From Chloroflexota bacterium (GTDB lineage: Bacteria > Chloroflexota > Anaerolineae > Anaerolineales > Anaerolineaceae): a stretch of 64,000 nt of DNA. Position numbers and translations under genes: made by a program. The notes under the pieces are model-generated. The model worked only from the letters and a program-made list of their open reading frames with translations. It did not search any database and was not told the DNA's origin. Numbering within the stretch: position 1 is the stretch's first letter; the number at the start of each line of letters is the position of its first letter. Where the stretch lies: contig SLTK01000002.1 in the NCBI GenBank assembly GCA_004347695.1, positions 1 through 64,000 on the forward strand, read 5' to 3'. This document shows, one piece after another, positions 38,726 to 48,050 of this stretch.

Positions 38726-41700
38726 TTAAGTCGTGGCAACAACCGTTGGGGTCGCTTCTGTCGGGGTGTTGGTCGTGGTGCTGGTGAAAGTCGGGGTAAG
38801 CGTTGCGGTCAAGGAGGCGGTTGAAGTCGGGGTAAGCGATGCTGTCAAAGAGCTGGTCGAAGTCAACGAAGCGGTTGGCGAAAATGTCGCTGTAGGCGTG
38901 GGTGTGGCGGTCGGCATAGGGGTGGGGGTCAGCGTGGGAGTGTTGGTGATCGTCGGCGTACTAGTAGAAGTCGGAGTTCTGGTTGGCGTGGCAGTGGGCG
39001 TTGCGGTGGGCGTAGGCACCTGTAAATTGAGATGCAGTTTGCGTACAGCGTACGTGTCGTGATCGCTGGTCAGGTAAATGCGCAGCGTCACGCCGCCAAC
39101 CCTCACGTTGGTAAGATCCCAATCCATCAAGAACATAGGCTGGTCCGATTGCGGGCCGCCAAGATATAACAATTCCCAATCAGCCGGGTCGTCGCCGATC
39201 CCATATTCCAGTTTGTAATCCTTGTAGGCCGTAGGCACCTTGATCAAGGCGTAAATTTGCAGCGGAGAAGTAGTGACCGTCTGCCAATCATTAAGGCCGG
39301 CAAACAAAATCAACGGGCGCTGGTCTTCCACGGTACATTCACGCTGCGGGGTAAAGAAAATCGGCTGCTCGAACCCGTTGGCCGTCGTCCAATTTCGGCC
39401 TTCTTCTGTTTCGAGCACCCATTTGACCGCGCTCTGATCGGTGATGTTGAGTGCAAACTTATCTTCGACATAATCCGGACAGGCAGAGGATGCAGTCAGA
39501 CCAGTCCAGGTATCGATGCGCACCTTTTTCCACAAGTCCTCTTCTTTTGGCCTCGGCATCTGGTCGTAGGCGAAAACCTCGGTTTTCTGTGAAGGGCACC
39601 ATTCCGAAGGTTCCGAGCCAGAGATCGCGCAAATGACACGATCCAACACCCCGGCCGGGCGCACAAAGGCTGAATAATTCCCGCCGGTCAACTGTTGGGC
39701 AGCAATTTTGATGAATTCGGACCAGATAGGAGCCGCACCGGTCAAACCGGTGGTGTTCTGCATGGGTGTGTAATCCGCGTTCCCTACCCAGACCCCTACC
39801 ACCACATCCGGCGTGTAGCCTATTGTCCAGTTGTCGCGATAGTCGTTGGTGGTACCGGTTTTAGCTGCGGCAGGAAAACCGACATTCAAAACCGAGTTGG
39901 CACCGAACATTGGGGTACGAGCATCATTATCTGACAGGATCGAACTGATCAAGTAAGCATGTTCTGCGCGCACCACTTGTTCGCCGGCTGGCGGCTGATA
40001 TTCGTAAACCACATTGCCTTTGAAGTCCACGATTTTGGTAATCGATACGGATGGCATCTTGCGGCCTTCATTGGCATAAACAGCATAAGCGCCGGCCAAT
40101 TCCAGCAAGGATACGTCACCGCCGCCCAGGGTCAGTGACAGGCCGTAATCGGAGCGGGTGAGTGAAGTGATACCCAGTCGTTTGGCGTACGCAATCAACC
40201 CATCCTGCTCAGGGGTGATGGTCTTGTCATATATTCCAACAAATTGCAGCGCTTTCACCGCCGGGATATTGAATGAATTTGCCAGCGCTGTGCGCACAGT
40301 CACGGGTCCGTGAAAGCGCCCGTCATAATTGACGGGTTGGTACGGCTCGCGCTGGTCTGCCGGGTCGCCTGAAGGTGGGAAATCAGTCGGAACATCCCAG
40401 ATCAGGGTGGAAGGCGTCCACCCTTTTTCAAACGCAGCACCATAAGTCAGCGGTTTAATCGCTGATCCAGGCTGGCGTGGACTGACGGCCATATTAACTT
40501 GCCCTGAGATGGCCGCATTATAAAAATCGGGCGAGCCTACCATCGCCAGAATTTCACCGGTTTTTGGGCTCATGGCGACCAATGCGCCGTTATGGGCATT
40601 GTTAGCTTCCAGTAAACTGATCTGGTCGCGCAGTAAACGTTCTGCCTGCTCCTGCAGTGAAGGATCCAGGGTGGTATATACGGTAAAACCCGATCGGTAG
40701 ATCGTCGCCGGATCGTACATGCTCTCCAATTGTGATCGCACGTAATCTACCCAGTGTGGAAAGCGAATCGTGCCGCTGTGCGGGACATAAACATACGATT
40801 CCATCTCGCGCACCGCGTCCACTGCGGCCTGCTGGTCAACACACACCGGACTGGCAGAAGTGCTGACATAGATACAATTTCGCTCCTGGCTGAGCTGGTA
40901 CATCAATACGATAACGGTCTGGAAGCGCCCCATTGTGCCTTCGTAGTTCGACTCGATGTCATACACCACCGGCGATTGCGGAATCCCGGCTAAAAATGCG
41001 GATTGCCCCAGAGTGAGTTTGTCGGCTGAGGTATTGAAGTAAGTCTCGGCCGCCGCTTCGACGCCGTAGGAGAGTTTACCGTAGTAATACTCGTTGAGAT
41101 ACAGCTCCAGAATTTCTTCCTTGCTGTAGCGGCGGGTCATTTCAGCCGCTAATACGATCTCACGTGTTTTGCGTTCCACAGTTTGCTGATAACGTTCGTC
41201 CGGGCCAAGCAGCAGTGACCGCGCCAATTGCTGAGTAATCGTCGAAGCGCCGGATGCAATCCCGCCGTTGGTATAGTTTTGCACCATCGCGCGGGCAATG
41301 GCTACCGGGTCGAAACCGGGATGTGTGTAGAAATCTTTATCTTCGGTCGCCAGGGTGGCAGCGATTAAATAGGGACTTATTTTTTCCAGCGGTACGAATG
41401 TGCGTAAGCCGGCGCTAGGATCGATGATTTCGTAAATCGTATTCCCGTTGCGGTCAACAATGCGGGTGGTTTCGAACTGGGAGGCTTTTGAGCGTAAATC
41501 GTCAACGCTTGGCAGGCTGGCGGCAATGCTGAAGTACTTGTAAACCATGAACGAGCCGACCCCCAGGCCAGCCATGACCAGCAAGAACAACAGCACAATA
41601 AAGATGCGCAGTAGGCAGCCCACCGGTCGATTCCAACTGCTGCCATTGGTTGGCGGCTCAGGGGGAATGACAGGCGGAGGCGGCGGAACGTCCGGGCGCT

Positions 41701-42484
41701 GCACTTTAACGCCTGGCCGGGTTGGCGGTGGAACCGGGCGCGACCCGACGGAAGGGCGAGTAGCCTGTGTATCCGCCGGACGAGCATGCGATAACGCTGC
41801 CGGGGTCACCCGGGTGGCATCCACATCCACCTCTTCCACCCGCTGCGGCAGGTGAGCCGGATCGCTGCTGAAAGGCGGCGGTGGCGTCGGAGTACCGCCT
41901 GCGCCGAGCGGGCGCGTACTATTGGCGCGTGTTTGTTCGCCAAAGGAAGAGGGCGGCGTTTTTTCGAGTGGTGAAGGTTCGCCCGGCAGGCTCGGGACGG
42001 TCTGATCCGGATCGAAATGGGGCGTGGGCTCTTGCGGCGATTCAATTTCCTGGCCATACCAACCGCCGGTTGATTCCGGTGAGCCAGTCGGGTGGCGCAT
42101 CAGCGCCGCGGTGTCCAAAGGTTGGGTGGGTTGCATGTCCGGAGAAATCTCCGGTTCGATCGCTTGAGTTTCAGCCTCAGCCGCATCCGGCGAGTAGGGA
42201 ATTCCAGGTCTGGTAACATCTGCTGCCAGTTCGGTGGGAACGGTCTGATCGTTCTGCGTTTCCATTGGAACGGTTTGAACACCAGCATTTTCAGCCGGTG
42301 AAGGTGGTTCCAGCTCTACCGGTACAGTCTGGTCCGCTGGCTTGTCCTGGGTTTCAGGTTGATCTTCTTTGTGTTGCAGGGGTAGTGTGTTTTCTGAATC
42401 AATCGACCGGCGCAAAGGGCTGCCAGGCTGGGTAGATTCTGGATTGTTGTCTGGAGAATCAGATTTGGGTTTTTGTTCGTCCAT
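38726..42484 (-). CDS. Class A penicillin-binding protein (PBP1A-like) with long Thr/Pro tails
   Basis: 1252 aa. Order: a disordered acidic/proline-rich cytoplasmic part (1-285), one membrane helix (about 291-315), a GT51 glycosyltransferase (TEDKDFYTHPGFDPVAIARA; TITQQLARSLLL) and a transpeptidase with SAIKPL (SxxK) and KTGTT. A beta-rich region follows, and the last 90 or so residues are a TPT/TAT repeat. It polymerises and cross-links peptidoglycan. The N-terminal part has four QTVP motifs (52, 70, 80, 161) and several TRP motifs. A plus-strand frame at 38733-39062 is a shadow of the repeats. Confidence 0.92.
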   Translation of the reverse strand: MDEQKPKSDSPDNNPESTQPGSPLRRSIDSENTLPLQHKEDQPETQDKPADQTVPVELEPPSPAENAGVQTVPMETQNDQTVPTELAADVTRPGIPYSPDAAEAETQAIEPEISPDMQPTQPLDTAALMRHPTGSPESTGGWYGQEIESPQEPTPHFDPDQTVPSLPGEPSPLEKTPPSSFGEQTRANSTRPLGAGGTPTPPPPFSSDPAHLPQRVEEVDVDATRVTPAALSHARPADTQATRPSVGSRPVPPPTRPGVKVQRPDVPPPPPVIPPEPPTNGSSWNRPVGCLLRIFIVLLFLLVMAGLGVGSFMVYKYFSIAASLPSVDDLRSKASQFETTRIVDRNGNTIYEIIDPSAGLRTFVPLEKISPYLIAATLATEDKDFYTHPGFDPVAIARAMVQNYTNGGIASGASTITQQLARSLLLGPDERYQQTVERKTREIVLAAEMTRRYSKEEILELYLNEYYYGKLSYGVEAAAETYFNTSADKLTLGQSAFLAGIPQSPVVYDIESNYEGTMGRFQTVIVLMYQLSQERNCIYVSTSASPVCVDQQAAVDAVREMESYVYVPHSGTIRFPHWVDYVRSQLESMYDPATIYRSGFTVYTTLDPSLQEQAERLLRDQISLLEANNAHNGALVAMSPKTGEILAMVGSPDFYNAAISGQVNMAVSPRQPGSAIKPLTYGAAFEKGWTPSTLIWDVPTDFPPSGDPADQREPYQPVNYDGRFHGPVTVRTALANSFNIPAVKALQFVGIYDKTITPEQDGLIAYAKRLGITSLTRSDYGLSLTLGGGDVSLLELAGAYAVYANEGRKMPSVSITKIVDFKGNVVYEYQPPAGEQVVRAEHAYLISSILSDNDARTPMFGANSVLNVGFPAAAKTGTTNDYRDNWTIGYTPDVVVGVWVGNADYTPMQNTTGLTGAAPIWSEFIKIAAQQLTGGNYSAFVRPAGVLDRVICAISGSEPSEWCPSQKTEVFAYDQMPRPKEEDLWKKVRIDTWTGLTASSACPDYVEDKFALNITDQSAVKWVLETEEGRNWTTANGFEQPIFFTPQRECTVEDQRPLILFAGLNDWQTVTTSPLQIYALIKVPTAYKDYKLEYGIGDDPADWELLYLGGPQSDQPMFLMDWDLTNVRVGGVTLRIYLTSDHDTYAVRKLHLNLQVPTPTATPTATPTRTPTSTSTPTITNTPTLTPTPMPTATPTPTATFSPTASLTSTSSLTASLTPTSTASLTATLTPTFTSTTTNTPTEATPTVVATT

Positions 42485-42654
42485 GGATAAAATTGTAAGT
42501 CCTGATAATGACGTTTAATTCGGATAAGAATGCTGCAATATTGATACCACACAATTATAGTACCTGCCAGTTATGCGCACTTTACAAAGCCTTGACGGTC
42601 TGGCGTATAAAAAGTTCCGCTGCTGCAAGAGATGTATAACAACAGGAGGTCGTC

Positions 42655-42834
42655 ATGGAGGAAAGAAGCCATTTACCTCAGTCATACCAGCAGATTGTCC
42701 TTGAAATGGACGGTTCGTTATCCGGGCGTAGATTGGCTTTCTCCTTTTACCAACACCATTTGACTCGAATCCCTCCCGCCGTTACCGGTTATGAATTGAC
42801 CGCAGCCACAGTTCCTCTTACAATGCAGTCATGA
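42655..42834 (+). CDS. 59-aa ORF translationally coupled to the glycosidase
   Basis: Starts at ATG 42655 after a perfect ACAGGAGGTCGTC ribosome site and runs 59 codons, beginning MEERSHLPQSYQQIVLEMDG, to a TGA that overlaps the glycosidase ATG (ATGA at 42831-42834). No family recognised; no signal or membrane segment. The strong initiation site and exact coupling support translation. It may be a small subunit, a coupling leader, or the real N-terminus of the glycosidase separated by a frameshift. Confidence 0.6.
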   Translation: MEERSHLPQSYQQIVLEMDGSLSGRRLAFSFYQHHLTRIPPAVTGYELTAATVPLTMQS

Positions 42835-45206
42835 TCCACTGGAGCCTCAAAGAGGGCGATCCGCTGCATCTGATCATCGCCTGTGACGCGCGGTTGGGCA
42901 CACCGGATTACCTCAACGATCACACCTGGGAAATTCAATTGAGCGGCGGCACGCCGCCGGCAGTCAGTGTCCAGACCACCTATGGTCTGCGAGCCGGAAT
43001 TATGCGGCTGTTCCCACGTTTTCAACACCAGGATCGCTGGTTGAGCAACCCGGCAGATTTTTACAGCCAGCCGCGAGTCGCCAGCATGTTCCCTAATTTT
43101 ATTGCGCTAACTTACAGCCCATTTGAGGGTCTCGAAGTCCTCTCTGAGTTCTGGATACCTGAATCTCAGTTGCTAACCGGACGATTTACCTTCACCAACA
43201 CTCGACGCACGAAAGAACACTATATATTCGAATGGATCGCGCTTCTTAGTCACCTGGGTGAAGGTTCGGGAATGGCAGTAGTTGAAAGCGGGATCAATCA
43301 CATCCTGGAAGGAAAGACTGAGGGTCTTTCACCGGTCTGCATCATGACTGGCGGTCCCCTGCCCGGAAGTGGGCCTTACGCCGGGCTGGCTCACGAGATT
43401 GCGTTGGGCAAAAGCGATACCCGCCAGCTTACCTGGGCCCTGGCATCTCTGGCGGATAGTAAAGCCGGGCTGGTCCTGGCGCGCCAGACTACTACCCGCT
43501 CTTGGGATGCCGAGATCGCTCGCATCGAACTGCTGGAGGATTCGCAAAGCCTGATCATTTCCACTGGCGATCCCGATTGGGACGCTGCCCTGGCACTGTC
43601 ACTGCGCGCCGCCAACGGATTGTTCTTTCCCGCCAACGAAAAAATGCCACAACCCTCGTTCGTTCTAACGCGCCGCCCGGATAATGGTTTTTCGCGGCGC
43701 GGCGACGGTCTGGATTACAGCCACCTGTGGAACGGTCAGACCGCGCTGGATGTCTGGTATATGACCAGCCTGATCGGCATTACGCAACCGGAACGATGCG
43801 CCGGCTTGTTGGAAAATTTCATCGCCGCCCGGCGCACAGACGGCTGCCTGGATTGGAAACCCGGGCTGGCCGGCCAGCGCGCCAATCGTCTGGCTCAACC
43901 GCTGCTGGCAGATATTGCCTGGAAAATCCATCAAATACAGGGGAACCCAGATTGGATTGCAAAAATCTACCCGGCGCTATTGGATTTCGTCCGCTGCTGG
44001 TTCTCTCCATCCTCAGACCGCGACCAGGACGGGTTCCCGGAATGGGAACACCCCTTCCAGACCGGTCTGGACGACGCGCCCATTTTTCATCCCTGGATGG
44101 ACAACGCTCAGGGCGTCGACCCTGAAGTAGTGGAGAGCCCTTCCCTGGCAGCCATGTTGTACCGTGAATGTGGGGCGTTGGCAAAAATCGCCGCACTGTT
44201 AGAGCGGCTTGATGACGTTGCCTGGCTTGAATCTCGCCAACAGGTTTTGAACTCCGAGCTGGTCAGCAGTTGGTCGGAAACCCGCTATAGTTTTTCCTAT
44301 CGCGACGCAGCCATACAAGACAGCCCTGCAGGGGAGACCTTGTTGAAAATCAGCAGCACTGGAACATTCCCGGTAATGCAAAGCCTGGGTAGTCCGCGCC
44401 GCCTGCTTATCAATTTTCGTCCGCGCGACGAAATGACTCGCCAGAGTTTGTTAATCCTGCATGGGGATACCCCCGACGGCCCTGTCACCGAAGAAGTGAC
44501 CCCGCGCAATATTCACTGGCTGCATGGTACCGGGCGCTATACCAGCCGCCATCACTTTACCAGGCTGGTGGAGGTTGTGGCGCGCGCCATGCTCCCTGGC
44601 GATCGTTGCGAGATCGGCACCATTGACTTCACCAGTGAGGACATTTCACTGTTGGCGCCGTTATGGGCGGGGATGCCTGACCCTCAGCGTGCAGCACAAA
44701 TGGTGGAGAATACCATCCTTAAACGTTATTTGCAACCGTTCGGGCTGCCGGTTTGTCCACCGGACCGTTGCACGGGAGATGGAACAACGACCGGGGAGGC
44801 CTGGCTGATCTGGAATCAACTGGTCGGTGAAGGAATGGTCGATTATGGTTATCGTAAAGAAGCCGCAGAGATTTTCAGCCGCATCATGCAGGCAGTCACT
44901 ACCGGCTTGAAGACTGATCATGCTTTCTGGTCAGCTTACAATGCAGGCAGCGGGCGGGGCCAGGGGGAGCGCAATACGCTCAGCGGTCTTGTGCCAGTTG
45001 GATTTTTATTGAAGTTGCTTGGTTTGGTGCAAATTTCCCCAAATCGGGTAATTGTCGACGGATTAAATCCATTTTCGCGGTCAATTACGGTACAATATCG
45101 AGGAACAACGGTTGATTTTTTTGGGGATCGTACGCAGGTTTCCTTCGCCAACGGGCAGACGATATCTGTGCAGGGGGGCGGAATCCACGAGATTTCCCTT
45201 CCCTAA
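42831..45206 (+). CDS. Six-hairpin glycosidase-like protein (GH63/MGH1 type)
   Basis: 791 aa. An N-terminal beta-sandwich (1-240) precedes an (alpha/alpha)6-barrel region with SHLWNGQTALDVWYM, DQDGFPEWEHPFQTGLDD, PIFHPWMDN and TGEAWLIWNQLVGEGM, resembling GH63/GH37-like glucosidases. Acidic residues in GFPEWEHP and TGEAW are candidate catalytic acids. No signal peptide, so probably cytoplasmic, acting on compatible solutes or alpha-glucosides. The start in the ATGA overlap lacks an independent strong ribosome site, so it depends on the 59-aa ORF. Confidence 0.68.
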   Translation: MIHWSLKEGDPLHLIIACDARLGTPDYLNDHTWEIQLSGGTPPAVSVQTTYGLRAGIMRLFPRFQHQDRWLSNPADFYSQPRVASMFPNFIALTYSPFEGLEVLSEFWIPESQLLTGRFTFTNTRRTKEHYIFEWIALLSHLGEGSGMAVVESGINHILEGKTEGLSPVCIMTGGPLPGSGPYAGLAHEIALGKSDTRQLTWALASLADSKAGLVLARQTTTRSWDAEIARIELLEDSQSLIISTGDPDWDAALALSLRAANGLFFPANEKMPQPSFVLTRRPDNGFSRRGDGLDYSHLWNGQTALDVWYMTSLIGITQPERCAGLLENFIAARRTDGCLDWKPGLAGQRANRLAQPLLADIAWKIHQIQGNPDWIAKIYPALLDFVRCWFSPSSDRDQDGFPEWEHPFQTGLDDAPIFHPWMDNAQGVDPEVVESPSLAAMLYRECGALAKIAALLERLDDVAWLESRQQVLNSELVSSWSETRYSFSYRDAAIQDSPAGETLLKISSTGTFPVMQSLGSPRRLLINFRPRDEMTRQSLLILHGDTPDGPVTEEVTPRNIHWLHGTGRYTSRHHFTRLVEVVARAMLPGDRCEIGTIDFTSEDISLLAPLWAGMPDPQRAAQMVENTILKRYLQPFGLPVCPPDRCTGDGTTTGEAWLIWNQLVGEGMVDYGYRKEAAEIFSRIMQAVTTGLKTDHAFWSAYNAGSGRGQGERNTLSGLVPVGFLLKLLGLVQISPNRVIVDGLNPFSRSITVQYRGTTVDFFGDRTQVSFANGQTISVQGGGIHEISLP

Positions 45207-45227
45207 ACACGAAAGGAGCGGTCTTAG

Positions 45228-45581
45228 ATGAACGAAATGAACAACCCATCCCTCGTTACGGATACCTGTTTGATCGTCGTTGTGCAGGCGCAGGATGCTG
45301 AAAGCGCCGAAAATGCGCTTGGCGAGCTTGGATTCCACGTGACCCGCCTACCAAGCTTTGGTGGTTTTCTCGGACGGCGCAACGCTACCTTGCTGGTAGC
45401 CTTGCCAGGCTTTCGCCGGGGTGAGGCCTTACGCTCCCTGGAAGAGAATTGCCGTCAGCGGGTGGAATATATTGCGGTTCCGCTTGAAAGCGCGCCGCTG
45501 CCGCTGCCAACCCCAACCCCGATCACGATCGGCGGCGCGACCGTTTTCACCCTGGAAGTCGAGCACTACGAGGAGTTATAG
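45228..45581 (+). CDS. Cyclic-di-AMP receptor-like protein (DarA/PstA family), long form
   Basis: 117 aa PII-like fold. DTCLIVVVQAQDAESAENAL, LGFHVTRLPSFGGFLGRRNA and TLLVALPG match the DarA/PstA motif pattern, in which the GGFL loop contacts cyclic-di-AMP. A Pro-rich insertion (LPLPTPTPITIGGATVF) comes before the last strand. GAAAGGAGCGG precedes ATG 45228 (also MNEMNN). It lies 21 nt after the glycosidase stop and 2 nt before a second paralogue. Confidence 0.75.
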   Translation: MNEMNNPSLVTDTCLIVVVQAQDAESAENALGELGFHVTRLPSFGGFLGRRNATLLVALPGFRRGEALRSLEENCRQRVEYIAVPLESAPLPLPTPTPITIGGATVFTLEVEHYEEL

Positions 45582-45583
45582 CC

Positions 45584-45850
45584 ATGAAACTGATCATTGC
45601 AATTGTCCGCGACGTTGACAGCGACCCGGTCTCGCATGCGCTCACCTCGGCAAGCTTTCGTGTTACAGGGGTGGCTTCCAGCGGCGGTTTCCTGCGCAGA
45701 GGCAGAACTACGCTGCTGATCGGCGTAGAGGATGAGCAGGTCGAATCGGCGCTGCAAATCATCCGTGGAGCACTCTCACCCGAGAAAGACGAGAAAGAGA
45801 AACGGGCGGTCATCTTTGTAGTCAAAGTCGACCACTTTGACCATTTTTAA
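45584..45850 (+). CDS. Cyclic-di-AMP receptor-like protein (DarA/PstA family), short form
   Basis: 88 aa. LIIAIVRDVDSDPVSHALTS, FRVTGVASSGGFLRRGRT and TTLLIGVEDEQVESAL align closely with DarA/PstA. It ends in an acidic His/Phe tail. Shorter than Bacillus DarA, missing part of the large B-loop. Two copies in tandem imply a heteromeric or divided signal sensor. No cyclase gene is in this window. Confidence 0.82.
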   Translation: MKLIIAIVRDVDSDPVSHALTSASFRVTGVASSGGFLRRGRTTLLIGVEDEQVESALQIIRGALSPEKDEKEKRAVIFVVKVDHFDHF

Positions 45851-45997
45851 CCGGCGTATGTGTCGTTCAGGATTCCCCTCCGGGGAGTTGGATTCAAACA
45901 CCAGTCGGGCGCATGGATGTTGTGGAACCTGCCTGCCTTTCCTGACGTATATTGTTCTGGAGTCTGATTTTATTTAATTTCACCCTGGAGGAAAACA

Positions 45998-46672
45998 ATG
46001 GATTTCGGCCTGGCTTTCTCGTTTGTGTTCAAAGATCCAAACTGGTTAAAGAAAATTGCAATTATCAGCCTGGTGGCGCTCATTCCGATCCTCGGCCAAA
46101 TCGTTGTTTTTGGCTGGGCGCTGCAAATCAGCAAGCGGGTGATGAATCACGACCCAGATCCCCTGCCGGACCTGGACTTTGGCGGCGATTTGACCCGCGG
46201 CTTCATGGGAATCGTCATCAGCTTCGTTTACACACTGCCAATCACGTTGTTTAGCGGCATTATCTCATTCTTTAGCGCGGTGCTCGAAAATTCGGGCGGC
46301 GACGAAACAGCTGTGGCCATCTTCAGCATTGTTTCTATTTGCTTGGGTCTATTCTCTTTTATTTTTGGGTTGATTGTCGGTCTGCTTTTGCCGGCCGCCC
46401 TGACCCGCTACCTGGAAAAAGAATCGATTGGCGCAGCTTTCAATTTCGTTGAAGTGTTTAAAAAGGTTCAGTTAAACCTTGGTACCTATTTTATTGTTTT
46501 GCTGGGCACGATTGTTGCCGGGTTTATCGCGCCGTTAGGGCTGATTGCCTGTGTAATCGGCGTGATGCTGACTTACACTTATTCCCTGGCTATCATGGGG
46601 CATTTCTACGGGCAGGCGCATCTGGAAGCCAGCAAGGACAAAATGGTGGTGGAAATCCCGCCCGCGGCGTAA
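45998..46672 (+). CDS. DUF4013 membrane protein
   Basis: 224 aa with four to six hydrophobic helices (IAIISLVALIPILGQIVVFG, ISFVYTLPITLFSGIISFF, FSFIFGLIVGLLLPAAL, VLLGTIVAGFI). The N-terminal FGLAFSFVFKDPNWLKK is a DUF4013 hallmark. CCTGGAGG precedes ATG 45998. No operon partner; function unknown. Confidence 0.78.
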   Translation: MDFGLAFSFVFKDPNWLKKIAIISLVALIPILGQIVVFGWALQISKRVMNHDPDPLPDLDFGGDLTRGFMGIVISFVYTLPITLFSGIISFFSAVLENSGGDETAVAIFSIVSICLGLFSFIFGLIVGLLLPAALTRYLEKESIGAAFNFVEVFKKVQLNLGTYFIVLLGTIVAGFIAPLGLIACVIGVMLTYTYSLAIMGHFYGQAHLEASKDKMVVEIPPAA

Positions 46673-46693
46673 ATTTATTTTTGTAATCCCATT

Positions 46694-47275
46694 TTATTCG
46701 TTCTCTTCGTGAAATTCTTCCACCTGGTAGATTTCGACCCGCAACGGGTTACAGCGCCAGTAGTCACGCGACGCGCCCATCTTCTGACAGAGATGGTCGA
46801 GAAAGTTTTCTGGTTCGGGTAACTGCTCCCACACCTGCGGCAGAAAGGTGGCTCGCCGGGAATGGTCGCGCAGCACTACCCCATCGATGCCCGGCCGTAA
46901 GGCGCGCAGCAACTCTTCCGGAGTGGTGTATTCCAGCGGCTGCGGTGCGGTCAAGCATGAAATTTCGATCTCGATCTCATCCAGCTCGCGCGGAGAAACG
47001 GGTGGAAAACGGTAATCATCCAACCCCGCGGCGACGGCATGTTCGCGCACGTCCTCCGCCAACGGCAGGCGGGCTTCCAGTGTGCCAATGCAACCGCGCA
47101 ATTGCCCATTCTTGGTCAACGTGACAAAACTGGCGCCTGACTCACGCAGCGTTGGCGGCAGGCTGTCCAGGTCAAGCGGGGTCATGCGATGACCACGAAC
47201 GCCCATTTCGAGCGCTTCGCGGGCTAATTTCAATAGTTTTCGTTTTTCTTCAGGGGTTAACCCACCCACACTCAA
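46694..47275 (-). CDS. AMMECR1-domain protein (AmmeMemoRadiSam system protein A-like)
   Basis: About 193 aa. ASFVTLTKNGQLRGCIGTLEA, AAGLDDYRFPPVSPREL and ISCLTAPQPLEYTTPEEL are AMMECR1 landmarks. Start uncertain: TTG 47275 and GTG 47269 both follow GGTGGG at the end of the flavin reductase gene; an ATG at 47332 would overlap that gene by 56 nt. Coupled with the reductase. The family's molecular role is not settled. Confidence 0.82.
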   Translation of the reverse strand: MSVGGLTPEEKRKLLKLAREALEMGVRGHRMTPLDLDSLPPTLRESGASFVTLTKNGQLRGCIGTLEARLPLAEDVREHAVAAGLDDYRFPPVSPRELDEIEIEISCLTAPQPLEYTTPEELLRALRPGIDGVVLRDHSRRATFLPQVWEQLPEPENFLDHLCQKMGASRDYWRCNPLRVEIYQVEEFHEENE

Positions 47276-47276
47276 T

Positions 47277-47762
47277 TTACCCACCCAATTTGTGATACAG
47301 CCGGTTATGGTAGACCAGCGGACTTTCCTCACTCGTGTGCTGAATGGCCGTTACACGGGCTATGTAGAGCGTTGCCGTTTCAGTTGCATAGTGATGAACC
47401 ACCCGGCAATCCAGACTTACCAACCCGGCTCGCAGCAACGGTACACCGCTTTCCAGTTCGAAGGTCTCCAACCCGGCAAAGCGATCTTCACCGGCTGGCG
47501 TCCGGCCGGCAAAACGGTCAGAAATATCCGCCTGCCCTTCACTTAATATTGTAATGCCAAAGATCCCCGTTTGTTCCACCAGACTTTGCGTGCGCGTGCC
47601 GGCTGCCAGGGTAACTGCCACCAGCGGCGGTTCGAGGGAAATCGAGGTAAATGAATTAACTGTCATCCCATGGATTTGCTCGTCAAGTCGCGCGGTTACC
47701 ACCGCGACACCTGTGGTCCAGCGGCGCATGGCATGTCGCACCATTTCTGCAGTGACCTGCAT
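47277..47762 (-). CDS. Flavin reductase-like (FMN-binding split-barrel) protein
   Basis: 161 aa. MRRWTTGVAVVTARL, HGMTVNSFTSISLEPPLVAV, FGITILSEGQADISDRFAG and LDCRVVHHY match flavin reductase (HpaC/DIM6) proteins that reduce FMN with NAD(P)H. ATG 47762 is preceded by GGAGGGAGAT; an alternative ATG at 47816 would extend it by 18 residues. Forms a two-gene unit with the AMMECR1 gene. Confidence 0.88.
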   Translation of the reverse strand: MQVTAEMVRHAMRRWTTGVAVVTARLDEQIHGMTVNSFTSISLEPPLVAVTLAAGTRTQSLVEQTGIFGITILSEGQADISDRFAGRTPAGEDRFAGLETFELESGVPLLRAGLVSLDCRVVHHYATETATLYIARVTAIQHTSEESPLVYHNRLYHKLGG

Positions 47763-48011
47763 ATCTCCCTCCAATGGGTTCGAAATCGGCAATTCGGGCT
47801 GGCAACCAACTTGCATCTTCCCTTGCAGCCCGTTACACTTATACTTTCACGCCTGGCATCCGTCAAGAGCCGGCTTCGGGTTTCCTGATCAGGTAAATGC
47901 CAACACAGGCGTCATTTGGTCGCTAAAACGCGCTAAATGAAGCCAACGAAGCGGGTTGAGGTGTAAAATGGGGTAGCGTCCTTGATATCCTATGCGAAGT
48001 CAAAAAAGTAC

Positions 48012-48041
48012 TTGCCCAATAAGGTCTAATTAAGTTACTAT
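48012..48041 (+). promoter_or_regulatory. Promoter-like sequence abutting the amidase ATG
   Basis: TTGCCC (48012-48017), 18-nt spacer, TACTAT (48036-48041). Transcription would begin near 48048, only a few nucleotides before the ATG at 48051, suggesting a leaderless or near-leaderless message. Confidence 0.45.
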
Positions 48042-48050
48042 CATACAACC

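Noticed and set aside
38733..39062. Val/Gly-rich 109-aa frame
   Set aside because: It is the reverse reading of the Thr/Pro repeat tail of PBP1A.
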